DNA from: Erysipelotrichaceae bacterium
GTDB lineage: Bacteria; Bacillota_I; Bacilli_A; RFN20; CAG-826
Assembly (NCBI GenBank): GCA_020633795.1
Contig: JACKCX010000010.1
Location: forward strand, 1-26,122
DNA length: 26,122 bases
Direction: 5' to 3'
Shown: piece by piece, positions 6,711 through 14,765 of the stretch
Position numbering within the stretch: position 1 is the first letter of the stretch
Layout of the letters: each line of letters opens with the position of its first letter
The notes under the pieces: generated by a model
The model's input: only the letters and a program-made list of their open reading frames with translations
What the model was told of the DNA's origin: nothing
The model's database searches: none
Position numbers and translations under genes: made by a program

Positions 6711-8381
6711 ATGGTAAAGAATATTTCATTACCCGTTTCTATCTATGCCTTGGGAGGCTTAGGAGAAGTCGGCAAAAACATGTATTGTATCGAAAACGAA
6801 GAGACCATCATCATTATTGATGCGGGTGTCCGATTCCCAGGAGTGGAATTCCCTGGCATCGATTATATCGTTCCCGATTATACGCATTTAAAAAACAATC
6901 GCAATAAAGTGAAGGCTTTATTTATCACTCATGGTCACGAAGACCATATTGGTGGTATTCCTTTCCTTTTGCAAAACGTCAATATCCCAGTTATCTACGC
7001 TCCTCGTCTGGCTTGTGCTTTAATAAAAGCACGATTAGATGAGAACAAGATGTCATCACGAGCTAAATTGGTCGAGTACAATAGTGATTCAACGTACACG
7101 GTTGATCGCTTTAAAGTGAGTTTCTTCCGCGTCACTCACTCCATCCCTGATTCCTTTGGAGTGTGTGTTGATACACCCGAAGGTCGCATTGTTTCAACTG
7201 GTGACTTTAAAATTGACTTAACCCCCGTTGGTCCCGATATGGAACTAACTAAAATCGCTCGTTTGGGCGATGAGGGTGTCACACTCTTATTAAGCGATTC
7301 CACCAACGCTGAAAATGATGGTTATACTCCGAGTGAAAGAAATGTTTATGACTCCATCAATGATGTCGTAGAAAACGCCAGTGGTCGCCTGATTGTCTCC
7401 ACTTTCTCGAGCAATATTTCCCGTATTCAACAAATCTGTGAATCGGGAGTTAAAAATAATCGTAAAATCGTTATTATCGGTCGGTCAATGGAAAAAGCTG
7501 TGGAGATCAGCCGCAGTTTTGGTTATATCAAAATTCCAGATGATTCCATCATTCAAACACAAGACATCCGCCGCTATAAAGCTAGTGAAATTCTCATTTT
7601 ATGCACTGGCTCTCAAGGCGAATCAATGGCGGCTTTATCTCGTATCGCTAACGGTGAGCATAAAGATGTTCATATCATGCCGGGCGATACCGTTGTTTTC
7701 TCGAGCAGTGCCATCCCAGGAAACGGGATTATGATTCAAAATGTTGTTAACCTATTAACGCGTTGTGGAGCGGAAGTGATTACCAACTCTATTTTAAGCG
7801 ATATTCACTCTTCTGGTCACCCAGCCAAACAAGAATTGCGCTTGATGCTCAAATTAGTGCATCCTAAATACTTTATGCCGATGCACGGCGAATATCGTAT
7901 GCTTCGCATTCACGCTGAATTAGCTGGTTCCGTCGGTGTTCCGATGGAAAACTGCTTCATCCTTGACAATGGTGATTCAATCACCATGGCTTATGGAAAA
8001 GTCTCACGTGGTTACCAAGTGGAACATGGCAATACTTACATTGATGGTAAGGATATCACTGGCTTAGCGGACGCTGTCATTGCGGATCGTCGCATCTTGA
8101 CAGAAGATGGAATGCTCACTATCGCTATTTCTGTCGATAGCAAAACGAATGAATTAATTATTCCTCCGACCTTCTATAGTAAAGGAATTATCAATCAAGA
8201 TAACGCTCGCGTCATGGAGGAGTGCCGTGGTTTAGTCGAAACCGCTATCCGTGAAAAATTACGAAGCAAGACTAATTTTGGCGAATTAAAGAATGTCATC
8301 AAGAAAATCGCGGGTGATTATTTATATACCAAGACCGCTCGACGTCCGATGATCATTCCCGTCATTATGAGTAAAAATTAA
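6711..8381 (+). CDS. rnj: Ribonuclease J
   Basis: A metallo-beta-lactamase/beta-CASP ribonuclease with 5'-3' exo- and endonuclease activity, central to mRNA decay and rRNA maturation in Firmicutes. The 556 residues match RNase J1/J2 length. The N-terminus ALGGLGEVGKNMY is typical. The zinc motif HGHEDH is at 74-79, followed by further ligand segments THSIPDS and STGDFKID. The beta-CASP region shows CTGSQGE and SGHP, followed by MPMHGEYRML and a C-terminal domain. Because the zinc motif is intact, J1-like activity is plausible, but J1 versus J2 cannot be decided. ATG follows GGAGG. maf begins three bases after the stop. Confidence 0.96.
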   Translation: MVKNISLPVSIYALGGLGEVGKNMYCIENEETIIIIDAGVRFPGVEFPGIDYIVPDYTHLKNNRNKVKALFITHGHEDHIGGIPFLLQNVNIPVIYAPRLACALIKARLDENKMSSRAKLVEYNSDSTYTVDRFKVSFFRVTHSIPDSFGVCVDTPEGRIVSTGDFKIDLTPVGPDMELTKIARLGDEGVTLLLSDSTNAENDGYTPSERNVYDSINDVVENASGRLIVSTFSSNISRIQQICESGVKNNRKIVIIGRSMEKAVEISRSFGYIKIPDDSIIQTQDIRRYKASEILILCTGSQGESMAALSRIANGEHKDVHIMPGDTVVFSSSAIPGNGIMIQNVVNLLTRCGAEVITNSILSDIHSSGHPAKQELRLMLKLVHPKYFMPMHGEYRMLRIHAELAGSVGVPMENCFILDNGDSITMAYGKVSRGYQVEHGNTYIDGKDITGLADAVIADRRILTEDGMLTIAISVDSKTNELIIPPTFYSKGIINQDNARVMEECRGLVETAIREKLRSKTNFGELKNVIKKIAGDYLYTKTARRPMIIPVIMSKN

Positions 8382-8384
8382 AAT

Positions 8385-8945
8385 ATGATTATCCTCGCTA
8401 GCCAATCACCGCGTCGCCAAGAATTATTGAAACAGATTGTTCCTCATTTTTTAATTGAAGTCAGCCATATTGATGAAAGTACTTCTCTTTATCTCCCTCC
8501 TTTATTAGCGGTCAAAGATATCGCTTTTCGCAAAGGACAAGACATTGCCCAGAAGCATCCTGATGATATCGTTATTTCGGCTGACACGATTGTTGTTTTA
8601 GATCAGCAGATTATCGGAAAACCCATTGACGAGGAAGATGCAAAAAGAATTCTTCGTTTATTGTCCGGAAAATTGCATACTGTCATCACGGCTTTTTGCA
8701 TCTTTCATGATGGAACATCAATGGAGAGAACGGTTCATTCTACCGTCATTATGAATAAGTTAGAGGAAACGACGATTGAAGCTTATGTTAAAACGAAGAG
8801 TCCGATGGATAAAGCGGGAGCCTATGGAGTCCAAGATAATGCTTCTTTCCACCTGATTAAATCGGTCAATGGCAGCGTTCATAATGTCATGGGATTTCCC
8901 ATCGAAGAAATAAAAAGCGATTTACTGATAAATCACTTAATATAA
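8385..8945 (+). CDS. maf: Maf-family nucleotide pyrophosphatase
   Basis: A cytoplasmic pyrophosphatase that hydrolyses dTTP/UTP and modified pyrimidine nucleotides; in Bacillus, Maf is linked to septum control. It has 186 residues. The signature ASQSPRRQELL starts at residue 5, followed by SADTIV and the metal-site stretch GKPIDEEDAKRILRLLSGK. KAGAYGVQD is the usual C-terminal substrate segment. It starts three bases after the rnj stop with no visible ribosome site, so translation is probably coupled to rnj. A strong terminator follows. Confidence 0.93.
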   Translation: MIILASQSPRRQELLKQIVPHFLIEVSHIDESTSLYLPPLLAVKDIAFRKGQDIAQKHPDDIVISADTIVVLDQQIIGKPIDEEDAKRILRLLSGKLHTVITAFCIFHDGTSMERTVHSTVIMNKLEETTIEAYVKTKSPMDKAGAYGVQDNASFHLIKSVNGSVHNVMGFPIEEIKSDLLINHLI

Positions 8946-8964
8946 TATTTTTGCTGAAATTAAT

Positions 8965-8999
8965 GGCGAATTAGAGACTTTTTTCTAATTCGTCTTTTA
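8965..8999 (+). terminator. Terminator after maf, inside the 3' end of the convergent gene
   Basis: GGCGAATTAGA (8965-8975) pairs with TCTAATTCGTC (8984-8994), with one G-T pair, followed by TTTTATTTT. Its stem includes the stop codon of the convergent EIIB-like gene. Confidence 0.75.
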
Positions 9000-9360
9000 T
9001 TTTATTAGCTTTATTTTCAATGACTAGTATAACTTTACTCGACATTGTAATAATGGAAGAAACACCATATTCCTTTAATCTTGGTTGATTGATCAATTTG
9101 GAATCTTTGACATGCAGAGAAAGGCGAGATCCATTAGCCATCAAATCATAGATGTTATCTTTTCCCCCTAAAGCCTGAAGCCAGTCAATACCCGTAGTGT
9201 GAGGGAGAGAAACGTGTTGTTTTTTTCTCTTTTTTAAATAAGGAATAACATAGAGAAATAAAATGACGAGAAGGATGATTAAAACAAGACCCAAACAAAT
9301 ATAGAGAGCATAATTACGCAAAAAATTATTCATGTCAGTTTGAAAGTCATTGAAGATCAT
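8971..9360 (-). CDS. Membrane-anchored EIIB-like domain protein lacking the phospho-acceptor cysteine
   Basis: The 129 residues contain one strong transmembrane segment (about 18-41), a basic stop-transfer stretch YLKKRKK, and a domain (about 58-127) that reads like the glucose-class PTS EIIB fold: WLQALGGKDNI, then SRLSLHVKDSKLI, LKEYGVSSII and a final helix NKANKIKDEL. In active EIIB the segment corresponding to residues 75-80 is A-C-x-T-R-L. Here it is ANGSRL, with Asn76 at the cysteine position, so phosphate transfer should be lost. The start codon overlaps the nadK stop (TAATG), which implies translational coupling. The role is unknown; a sensing or scaffold function is inference. Confidence 0.65.
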   Translation of the reverse strand: MIFNDFQTDMNNFLRNYALYICLGLVLIILLVILFLYVIPYLKKRKKQHVSLPHTTGIDWLQALGGKDNIYDLMANGSRLSLHVKDSKLINQPRLKEYGVSSIITMSSKVILVIENKANKIKDELEKSL

Positions 9361-10142
9361 TATTTCACAAAGCTCCTACTTAATGAGTGAATAAAAGAAT
9401 AATCCGGGGAGTGCAAGACCGTCACCACTTTTGGAGATTGGTGAATCTCGAGGCGGAGAAGACGATCGTCATTAATAACATTATTGTCATAGCCGACGAG
9501 AGCGGTTTCTAATTCACCCGTTAAAACAATTGTCGCTTGTCCATCGAGAATTAAAGAAGACCCTAAAGAACGATTAAAGTTGTTTTGAATCGTGGCGATT
9601 TCTGTTAATTCCATGACAGGAAGATTATGCTGGATAACAGCGCCTCCTAAGGATTTGTTATAGGCTGAACTGCCTAACGAAGAAGAGACCACTAAACCAT
9701 TACCGCGATATGTCTCGAGATGCTCATCATCAATCTTTACTTCGCAATCCAGGGTATGAAAGGGATTCTCTAGGCGAATTTCGTTGACAGCATAAATGGT
9801 ATCAAAGTCCGTTTTATGCCACAATTTTCCTTCCAATAAAGGATGAGAAGAAAGGATTAATTGGTCATTTTTAAGGGCAGACAAAGCTTTTGAAATATCT
9901 TCAGCATGAAAATCGTAGAAAAAGCCGAGGTTGCCATTACCAATTCCGAGGAATTTGATTTGATCTAAGATGGCTAAATAATGATGAACAGCGCGCAAGA
10001 AAGTGCCATCACCACCGACAAAAAAGACGACATCAGGATGATCATTATCAATAGTAAAGCCAAGCAAAAGAGCTTCTCGGATAATTGATGTCTCAATATC
10101 ACCAGTCGGTTTATTCTTATTAACAAATACTGCAATCTTCAT
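9360..10142 (-). CDS. nadK: NAD kinase
   Basis: Phosphorylates NAD to NADP with ATP or polyphosphate. It has 260 residues, as in Gram-positive NAD kinases. The kinase motif GGDGT is at 43-47, followed by GNGNLGFFYDF, where many homologues have G-x-LGF. The NAD-binding stretch YRGNGLVVSSSLGSSAYN is present, as is SLGGAVI. ATG 10142 follows a weak TTAGGAA site. The gene is divergent from the CYTH gene, as nadK (yjbN) and yjbK are neighbours in Bacillus, and is coupled to the EIIB-like gene downstream. Confidence 0.95.
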   Translation of the reverse strand: MKIAVFVNKNKPTGDIETSIIREALLLGFTIDNDHPDVVFFVGGDGTFLRAVHHYLAILDQIKFLGIGNGNLGFFYDFHAEDISKALSALKNDQLILSSHPLLEGKLWHKTDFDTIYAVNEIRLENPFHTLDCEVKIDDEHLETYRGNGLVVSSSLGSSAYNKSLGGAVIQHNLPVMELTEIATIQNNFNRSLGSSLILDGQATIVLTGELETALVGYDNNVINDDRLLRLEIHQSPKVVTVLHSPDYSFIHSLSRSFVK

Positions 10143-10166
10143 GATGAATTCCTAAACTATGTTAAT

Positions 10167-10172
10167 ATTATA
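10167..10172 (-). promoter_or_regulatory. -10 box of nadK
   Basis: The minus strand reads TATAAT in the 57-base divergent gap. The -35 region is poor. The same bases read TATTAT one position over on the plus strand and may also serve the CYTH gene. Confidence 0.4.
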
Positions 10173-10199
10173 GCGTAGCTGAAACAAAGGAGTGAACAA

Positions 10200-10787
10200 A
10201 TGTCGCAAAATATTGAATACGAAGAGCGAGTTTTGCTCACTAAAGAGCAATATGATCAGATATTAAATTATTTCTTACCTCAATATCCAAATCATCGCTT
10301 CATCGAACAGACCAATTTCTATTTTGACACCAAATCTTTTGAACTTAAGAAGCAAGGCATCGTTTTTCGTCTGCGTACCATTCAAAATCACCCCACCGAA
10401 TTAACATTAAAAATTAAACGAGAAAATGGCGATATTGAAATCAATCAAAATTTAACCTATACCCAAGAATTGAATATACTGTCCAACATCATGATTCCCG
10501 AAGGTGAAATCAAGGAAGCTTTAATTCGAGTTAATACGCATTTCAACTTATTGACCCTCATTGGTTCCATGAAGACCAAACGCTACGAGATTAGTCAAGA
10601 TAATTATTTGATTGTCATCGATGAAAATAGTTATTTTGGCATCGTGGATTATAATTTGGAAATCGAAGGTCCGTCAATGGAAAAAGCTCGTGATGTCATT
10701 CTTCAATTATGTGAACAATTTCATCTTTCCTATAAAAAAGACTACTCTAGTAAGAGCAGTCGTTTATTTCATACTTTAATTCAATAA
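10200..10787 (+). CDS. CYTH domain protein (YjbK-like)
   Basis: A 195-residue CYTH (CyaB-thiamine triphosphatase) domain protein. Such enzymes form an acidic and basic tunnel that binds triphosphates; activity on tripolyphosphate or thiamine triphosphate is known for relatives. The N-terminal E-x-E-x-K-like start is changed to IEYEERVLL. It continues with TNFYFDTKSFELKKQGIVFRLR, LTLKIKRENGDIEIN and, near the end, YSSKSSRL, matching the alternating charged strands of the fold. The start follows AAAGGAGTG. It is divergent from nadK, as in Bacillus. The stop directly abuts the stop of the convergent spx gene. Confidence 0.85.
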   Translation: MSQNIEYEERVLLTKEQYDQILNYFLPQYPNHRFIEQTNFYFDTKSFELKKQGIVFRLRTIQNHPTELTLKIKRENGDIEINQNLTYTQELNILSNIMIPEGEIKEALIRVNTHFNLLTLIGSMKTKRYEISQDNYLIVIDENSYFGIVDYNLEIEGPSMEKARDVILQLCEQFHLSYKKDYSSKSSRLFHTLIQ

Positions 10788-11231
10788 TTATTCAGGGCAA
10801 GCCATGTCATTTTGCGCGTGTTCGCATGTCTCATACTTAGGACAGACCCCAGCTTTACACGCCCATTCCGCAATACGGCGGGCATGAGGAATAAAGACTC
10901 TGATTTCATCAGGATTATAACCGACTTGAATTTTGCGATCATCAACCATGATCGGTCTTTTTAAAATAGATGGATTGTCACGGATAAAAGAAATTAGTTG
11001 TTTGACAGACATGGAATCAATATCAAGATTGCTCTCTTTAATGATTTTACTGCGCTCAGAAATGATATCTTCCGTGCCATTTTCTGATTTTGCTAAGATG
11101 TCCGTTAATTCTTTTTCATTTAAAGTGGCGGCGAAAATATTTTTTTCCACATAAGGGATTTTTTGTTCATCGAACCATTTTTTAACTTTGCGACAACTGC
11201 TACAAGAAGGTGAAGTATAAATTTTAATCAT
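10788..11231 (-). CDS. spx: Spx/ArsC family regulator with cysteine-rich tail
   Basis: Spx proteins bind the alpha C-terminal domain of RNA polymerase and redirect transcription during thiol stress. From ATG 11231 it has 147 residues. MIKIYTSPSCSSCRK holds the redox switch C10-S-S-C13. Gly52 in ENGTEDII is at the position known in Bacillus Spx for alpha contact, and KRPIMVDDRKIQVGYN (91-106) carries Arg92. After FIP the tail departs from the normal 131-residue form: it has cysteines at 125, 130, 136 and 145. The 30 extra upstream codons to 11321 lack a ribosome site and are not conserved-looking. Assignment to Spx rather than arsenate reductase rests on the CxxC and Gly52. Confidence 0.87.
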   Translation of the reverse strand: MIKIYTSPSCSSCRKVKKWFDEQKIPYVEKNIFAATLNEKELTDILAKSENGTEDIISERSKIIKESNLDIDSMSVKQLISFIRDNPSILKRPIMVDDRKIQVGYNPDEIRVFIPHARRIAEWACKAGVCPKYETCEHAQNDMACPE

Positions 11232-11328
11232 AATTTTGCCTATTGCTAGTATACAACAAAGATGACTTTTGCTCGTATAAATAATTGCAATTTTTATCAA
11301 AAAATAATCCTCTTCACTCAATCAAAGA

Positions 11329-11357
11329 TTGAAAAGAGCGCCATGATTATCTAAACT
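11329..11357 (+). promoter_or_regulatory. Promoter of trpS
   Basis: TTGAAA (11329-11334) and TAAACT (11352-11357) are separated by 17 bases, giving a leader of about 20 bases with GAGGAA before the ATG. No T-box is present here, unlike tyrS. Confidence 0.5.
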
Positions 11358-11384
11358 ATTAGCAAGTAAGTCGAGGAATAAAAT

Positions 11385-12374
11385 ATGGCAGAGAGAATCT
11401 TAACTGGAATTAAACCAACTGGGCAATTGACCTTAGGAAATTACATTGGCGTTTTGAAGAACCTTCCGAAAATGATGGATCGTGGCGAATGTTTTATTTT
11501 CATTGCCGATTTACATGCTTTAACTCTCCCCATTGAACCCGAAACACTGAAACAAAATAGCATTGATATCGCAGCTTTTTATTTAGCTGCTGGTTTAGAT
11601 CCAAAACGCGTGGCTCTCTTTTTGCAAAGTTCTGTCAGCGCTCACGCAGAATTAAATGTCATCATGCAAAACTATCTCTATATGGGTGAATTATCACGCA
11701 TGACTCAATTTAAAGAGAAGTCCGCTAGAATGAAAGAATCAGGAATTGGTTTAGGCCTTTTTGCTTATCCCGTCTTGATGGCTTGTGACATCGTTTTATA
11801 TGATGCGAATATCGTTCCAGTGGGAGAAGACCAAGTTCAACATGTTGAACTAACGCGCGACCTCGTCAATCGCTTTAATCAACGATATGGCGATATTCTC
11901 CAGATGCCAAAAGCCGAAATGCGCAAAGTGGGAGCGCGTATCATGTCGCTGAGCGACCCGACAAAAAAGATGAGTAAATCGGATCCTAAAGGAGATATCT
12001 ATCTCAAAGATGATATCAGTGTTATTCGTAAGAAGATTATGTCAGCGGTCACCGATTCTGGAAGTGAAGTCAAATATGATTTAGAAAATAAACCGGGTAT
12101 CTCTAACCTACTCACTATATATGCTTGCTTGAAAGATATCTCGATAAAAGAAGCCGAAGCCAAGTTTAAAGATTTCCGTTACGGGGACTTTAAAAAAGAA
12201 GTAGCGCAAGCGGTGATTGATGAATTAGAACCATTCCAAAAACGCTATCAAGAAATCATTGATAGTAAGAGTTATCTCCAAGTTTTAAAAGAGGGAGCCG
12301 TAAAAGCGACCTCGGTCGCCAATGACACGCTTCATCGCATTCAAAAAGCGGTTGGCTTATTAGAGATTAAATAA
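11385..12374 (+). CDS. trpS: Tryptophanyl-tRNA synthetase
   Basis: Class I synthetase charging tRNA-Trp. The 329 residues fit bacterial TrpRS. TGIKPTGQLTLGNYIG (7-22) contains the HIGH-type motif. FIADLHALT and GLFAYPVLMACDI follow, and PVGEDQVQHVELTRD is the tryptophan-binding region. The KMSKS loop is exact at 195-199 (KKMSKSDPKGD). The ATG follows GAGGAA. It is a single-gene unit ended by a strong bidirectional hairpin. Confidence 0.97.
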   Translation: MAERILTGIKPTGQLTLGNYIGVLKNLPKMMDRGECFIFIADLHALTLPIEPETLKQNSIDIAAFYLAAGLDPKRVALFLQSSVSAHAELNVIMQNYLYMGELSRMTQFKEKSARMKESGIGLGLFAYPVLMACDIVLYDANIVPVGEDQVQHVELTRDLVNRFNQRYGDILQMPKAEMRKVGARIMSLSDPTKKMSKSDPKGDIYLKDDISVIRKKIMSAVTDSGSEVKYDLENKPGISNLLTIYACLKDISIKEAEAKFKDFRYGDFKKEVAQAVIDELEPFQKRYQEIIDSKSYLQVLKEGAVKATSVANDTLHRIQKAVGLLEIK

Positions 12375-12380
12375 AAAAAT

Positions 12381-12406
12381 AATAAGGGTTTTAACCCTTA
12401 TTTTTT
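12381..12406. terminator. Bidirectional terminator between trpS and the methyltransferase gene
   Basis: AATAAGGGTT pairs with AACCCTTATT, flanked by A and T runs. The stop codon of the minus-strand methyltransferase gene lies inside the stem. Confidence 0.85.
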
Positions 12407-13066
12407 ACAAATAAACATGGTGCGAGGATATTTTTTCTCTTGCTCTATAAGAGCAACTTTGATAAAGGACACTTCTTTAAAATAGGGCTTCAAAAAGTCG
12501 AGCCATTGCTCCACACTTTTATAATTACACCTCAAAATATTATCGCGATAATAGTAATGATCTTTTGCTGTCATCTTTAAAAGATATGTCATCTCATCAA
12601 TAGTGAAAGAAGGATTGATACCAATGAGACATGTCCCATCTTTAGCTAGTGATTGAGATAAGCTATTAACAATCTTCTTCGCAATCTCATCAGGAACAAC
12701 ATCAATAGTGTTAACTGAGAGAATAAAATCAAAATAAGTGGGGAATTGAAGCAAATTCGCTTCATCTCCTACCATAAAATGCAAATGATCAAGAGCAGAC
12801 AGTTGAGCGACTTCTTGATCGCATTTAATGACTTGTGAAGATTGATCAATGCCCAATCCATAAGCAAATGGTTGAGTAAAAAATAGTTCAAATAAGCCCC
12901 ATCCTGATCCACAGCCAAAATCGAGAACTTTGCTCACTTCAGTTAAGGAGGATTTAATGACGCGGTTAAAGCCTTCATCAAGAACCCATTTGCCCGCTAT
13001 TTTTTCTGGTTTGAGAGATCGAAAAGAATCATCCCAAAATTTCTTTAGTGTTTGATAGTCATCCAT
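12398..13066 (-). CDS. Class I SAM-dependent methyltransferase, substrate unknown
   Basis: A 222-residue protein with a Rossmann-type methyltransferase core. Motif I is VLDFGCGSGWGLFELFF (about 47-63), the acidic ribose-binding residue follows in YGLGIDQS, and FDFILSVNTIDVVPDE fits motif IV and its post-strand helix. No recognition domain identifies the target, so small-molecule, lipid and protein substrates are all possible. The start is one base after the phosphohexomutase stop (TAAGATG) with no separate ribosome site, so it is probably translated by coupling. It is the last gene of the three-gene minus operon. Confidence 0.8.
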   Translation of the reverse strand: MDDYQTLKKFWDDSFRSLKPEKIAGKWVLDEGFNRVIKSSLTEVSKVLDFGCGSGWGLFELFFTQPFAYGLGIDQSSQVIKCDQEVAQLSALDHLHFMVGDEANLLQFPTYFDFILSVNTIDVVPDEIAKKIVNSLSQSLAKDGTCLIGINPSFTIDEMTYLLKMTAKDHYYYRDNILRCNYKSVEQWLDFLKPYFKEVSFIKVALIEQEKKYPRTMFICKK

Positions 13067-13067
13067 C

Positions 13068-14765
13068 TTAGATTTTTAAAGCTTTTAATAGATCTTGATA
13101 AATGATATCAGGTTGAGCTTCAGCGGTCGCTTCATCTTGACCCACCACCCCGATATAGAACTTAATTTTTGGTTCCGTGCCACTGGGGCGCACTCCAACG
13201 CTATTTCCATTGGCAAAAAAGAGTTTAACCACATCGCTTTGAGGGAGTAAAATTGGTGTTTTATTTTGACCTACAATCGTAATTTGTTTATAATAGTCTT
13301 CCACGCGAACAACCATCGAACCGGCTAATTCAGTTAAGGGATGTTCATGAAGTTCATTCATAATCTCAGTCATCTTTTGTTGTCCGATTGAACCGGTAAA
13401 GTTGATGGAGTAGATTTTATCGATGTGCCAACCAAAGCGCTCATTGAGTTCTTTCCACACTATATCTAAGGTTTTTCCTTGCAAGTAATAATAAAGCGCC
13501 ATTTCGCAATACATGAGAATAGCTTGACAGCCATCTTTATCGCGTGCAAAAGGAGCGATTAAGCAACCATAAGATTCCTCATAACCAAATTCAAAATGAG
13601 GGCCTTGATGTTTTTCATAATAATCAATGCGATTGCCAATGAATTTAAAACCAGTGAGGAATTCTTCAACTTTGACGCCATATGATTGAGCGACTTCTTT
13701 GCCGAGAGAAGAGGTGACGATTGTCGTATACATGACCCCATCACTCGAGAGAGTACCTTGTTTTTTTCTCTGAGAGAAAATATAGTCAATTAACATCGCT
13801 CCTGATTGATTGCCAGTAAAAGTTTGATAAGTGCCATCGCTCGCTAAATAAGCGAGACCCACACGATCGCCATCTGGATCAGTCATCACCACTAATTGGG
13901 CGTTGATTTCTTTAGCTAATTTAATTGGTTCAATATAGGAGCGTTGATCTTCAGGATTTGGAGAAAGGGTGCCTGAAAAATCAGGATCGGGATCACATTG
14001 CTTAATGACCGGTGCAACATCGTAACCTAAATCATTAAAGATACGCATCGCATTGACATAAGAAGTGCCGTGATTAGGAGTAAAGACAATCTTAAAACCT
14101 TTCTTCGGTAATTGAGGATTTAAAGCAATAGCCTCCACTAATTTGACATAGGTGTCATCGACATCAGAACCGAGGATTTTATTGACACCTCGAGGAGTGG
14201 TTACATTATATGTAACATCTAAATCATTAGGGAGAGAATTGATGAGTTCCACTAATCGCGAGATTTTATCAGGAACCAATTGACAACCTGTCTCATCATA
14301 GACTTTATAACCATTGTATTCTTTCGGATTGTGACTAGCGGTGACCATGATCCCTCCACAAGCGCGAAGATAACGGACCGCAAAAGAAAGTTCGGGAGTG
14401 GGTCGCAAACTATCAAAGATATAAGTGTTAATGCCAAAATCATTTAAGACTTGAGCCGAGAGAAGAGTGAAAGCTCGCGATTGATGGCGATTATCATGAG
14501 AGATGACGACCCCTTCTTGTTTAGCGCGAGGAAACTTCTCTAAGAGATATAAAGCAAAGCCAACCGTCGCTCTTCGAATGGTAAAAGTATTAAGGCGATT
14601 GGTCCCCGGACCTAAAATACCACGCATGCCGGCGGTGCCAAATTCCACATCTTTAAAAAAGGCGTCGTCTTTTTCTTCTTTACTCATTTGAGTAAGAAGG
14701 CCTTTATCTTCTTTGCTGACAAGGGGGCTAGCTAACCACCGCTCATACTTTTCATTCACTGTCAT
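13068..14765 (-). CDS. pgcA: Alpha-phosphohexomutase (phosphoglucomutase/phosphomannomutase)
   Basis: Interconverts hexose 1- and 6-phosphates, feeding UDP-glucose, glycolipid and cell-envelope synthesis. Its 565 residues match the long PgcA/PGM2-like type. FGTAGMRG lies at 42-49, the phosphoserine loop TASHNP at 142-147 (Ser144), the metal loop DPDGDR at 296-301, and RPSGTEPKIKFY near the C-terminus binds substrate phosphate. The glucose/mannose-selecting segment reads GYEESYG. ATG 14765 overlaps the upstream pseudouridine synthase by 14 bases and uses AAAGGAG inside it. The symbol is by similarity; the glucose versus mannose preference is not proven. Confidence 0.92.
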   Translation of the reverse strand: MTVNEKYERWLASPLVSKEDKGLLTQMSKEEKDDAFFKDVEFGTAGMRGILGPGTNRLNTFTIRRATVGFALYLLEKFPRAKQEGVVISHDNRHQSRAFTLLSAQVLNDFGINTYIFDSLRPTPELSFAVRYLRACGGIMVTASHNPKEYNGYKVYDETGCQLVPDKISRLVELINSLPNDLDVTYNVTTPRGVNKILGSDVDDTYVKLVEAIALNPQLPKKGFKIVFTPNHGTSYVNAMRIFNDLGYDVAPVIKQCDPDPDFSGTLSPNPEDQRSYIEPIKLAKEINAQLVVMTDPDGDRVGLAYLASDGTYQTFTGNQSGAMLIDYIFSQRKKQGTLSSDGVMYTTIVTSSLGKEVAQSYGVKVEEFLTGFKFIGNRIDYYEKHQGPHFEFGYEESYGCLIAPFARDKDGCQAILMYCEMALYYYLQGKTLDIVWKELNERFGWHIDKIYSINFTGSIGQQKMTEIMNELHEHPLTELAGSMVVRVEDYYKQITIVGQNKTPILLPQSDVVKLFFANGNSVGVRPSGTEPKIKFYIGVVGQDEATAEAQPDIIYQDLLKALKI

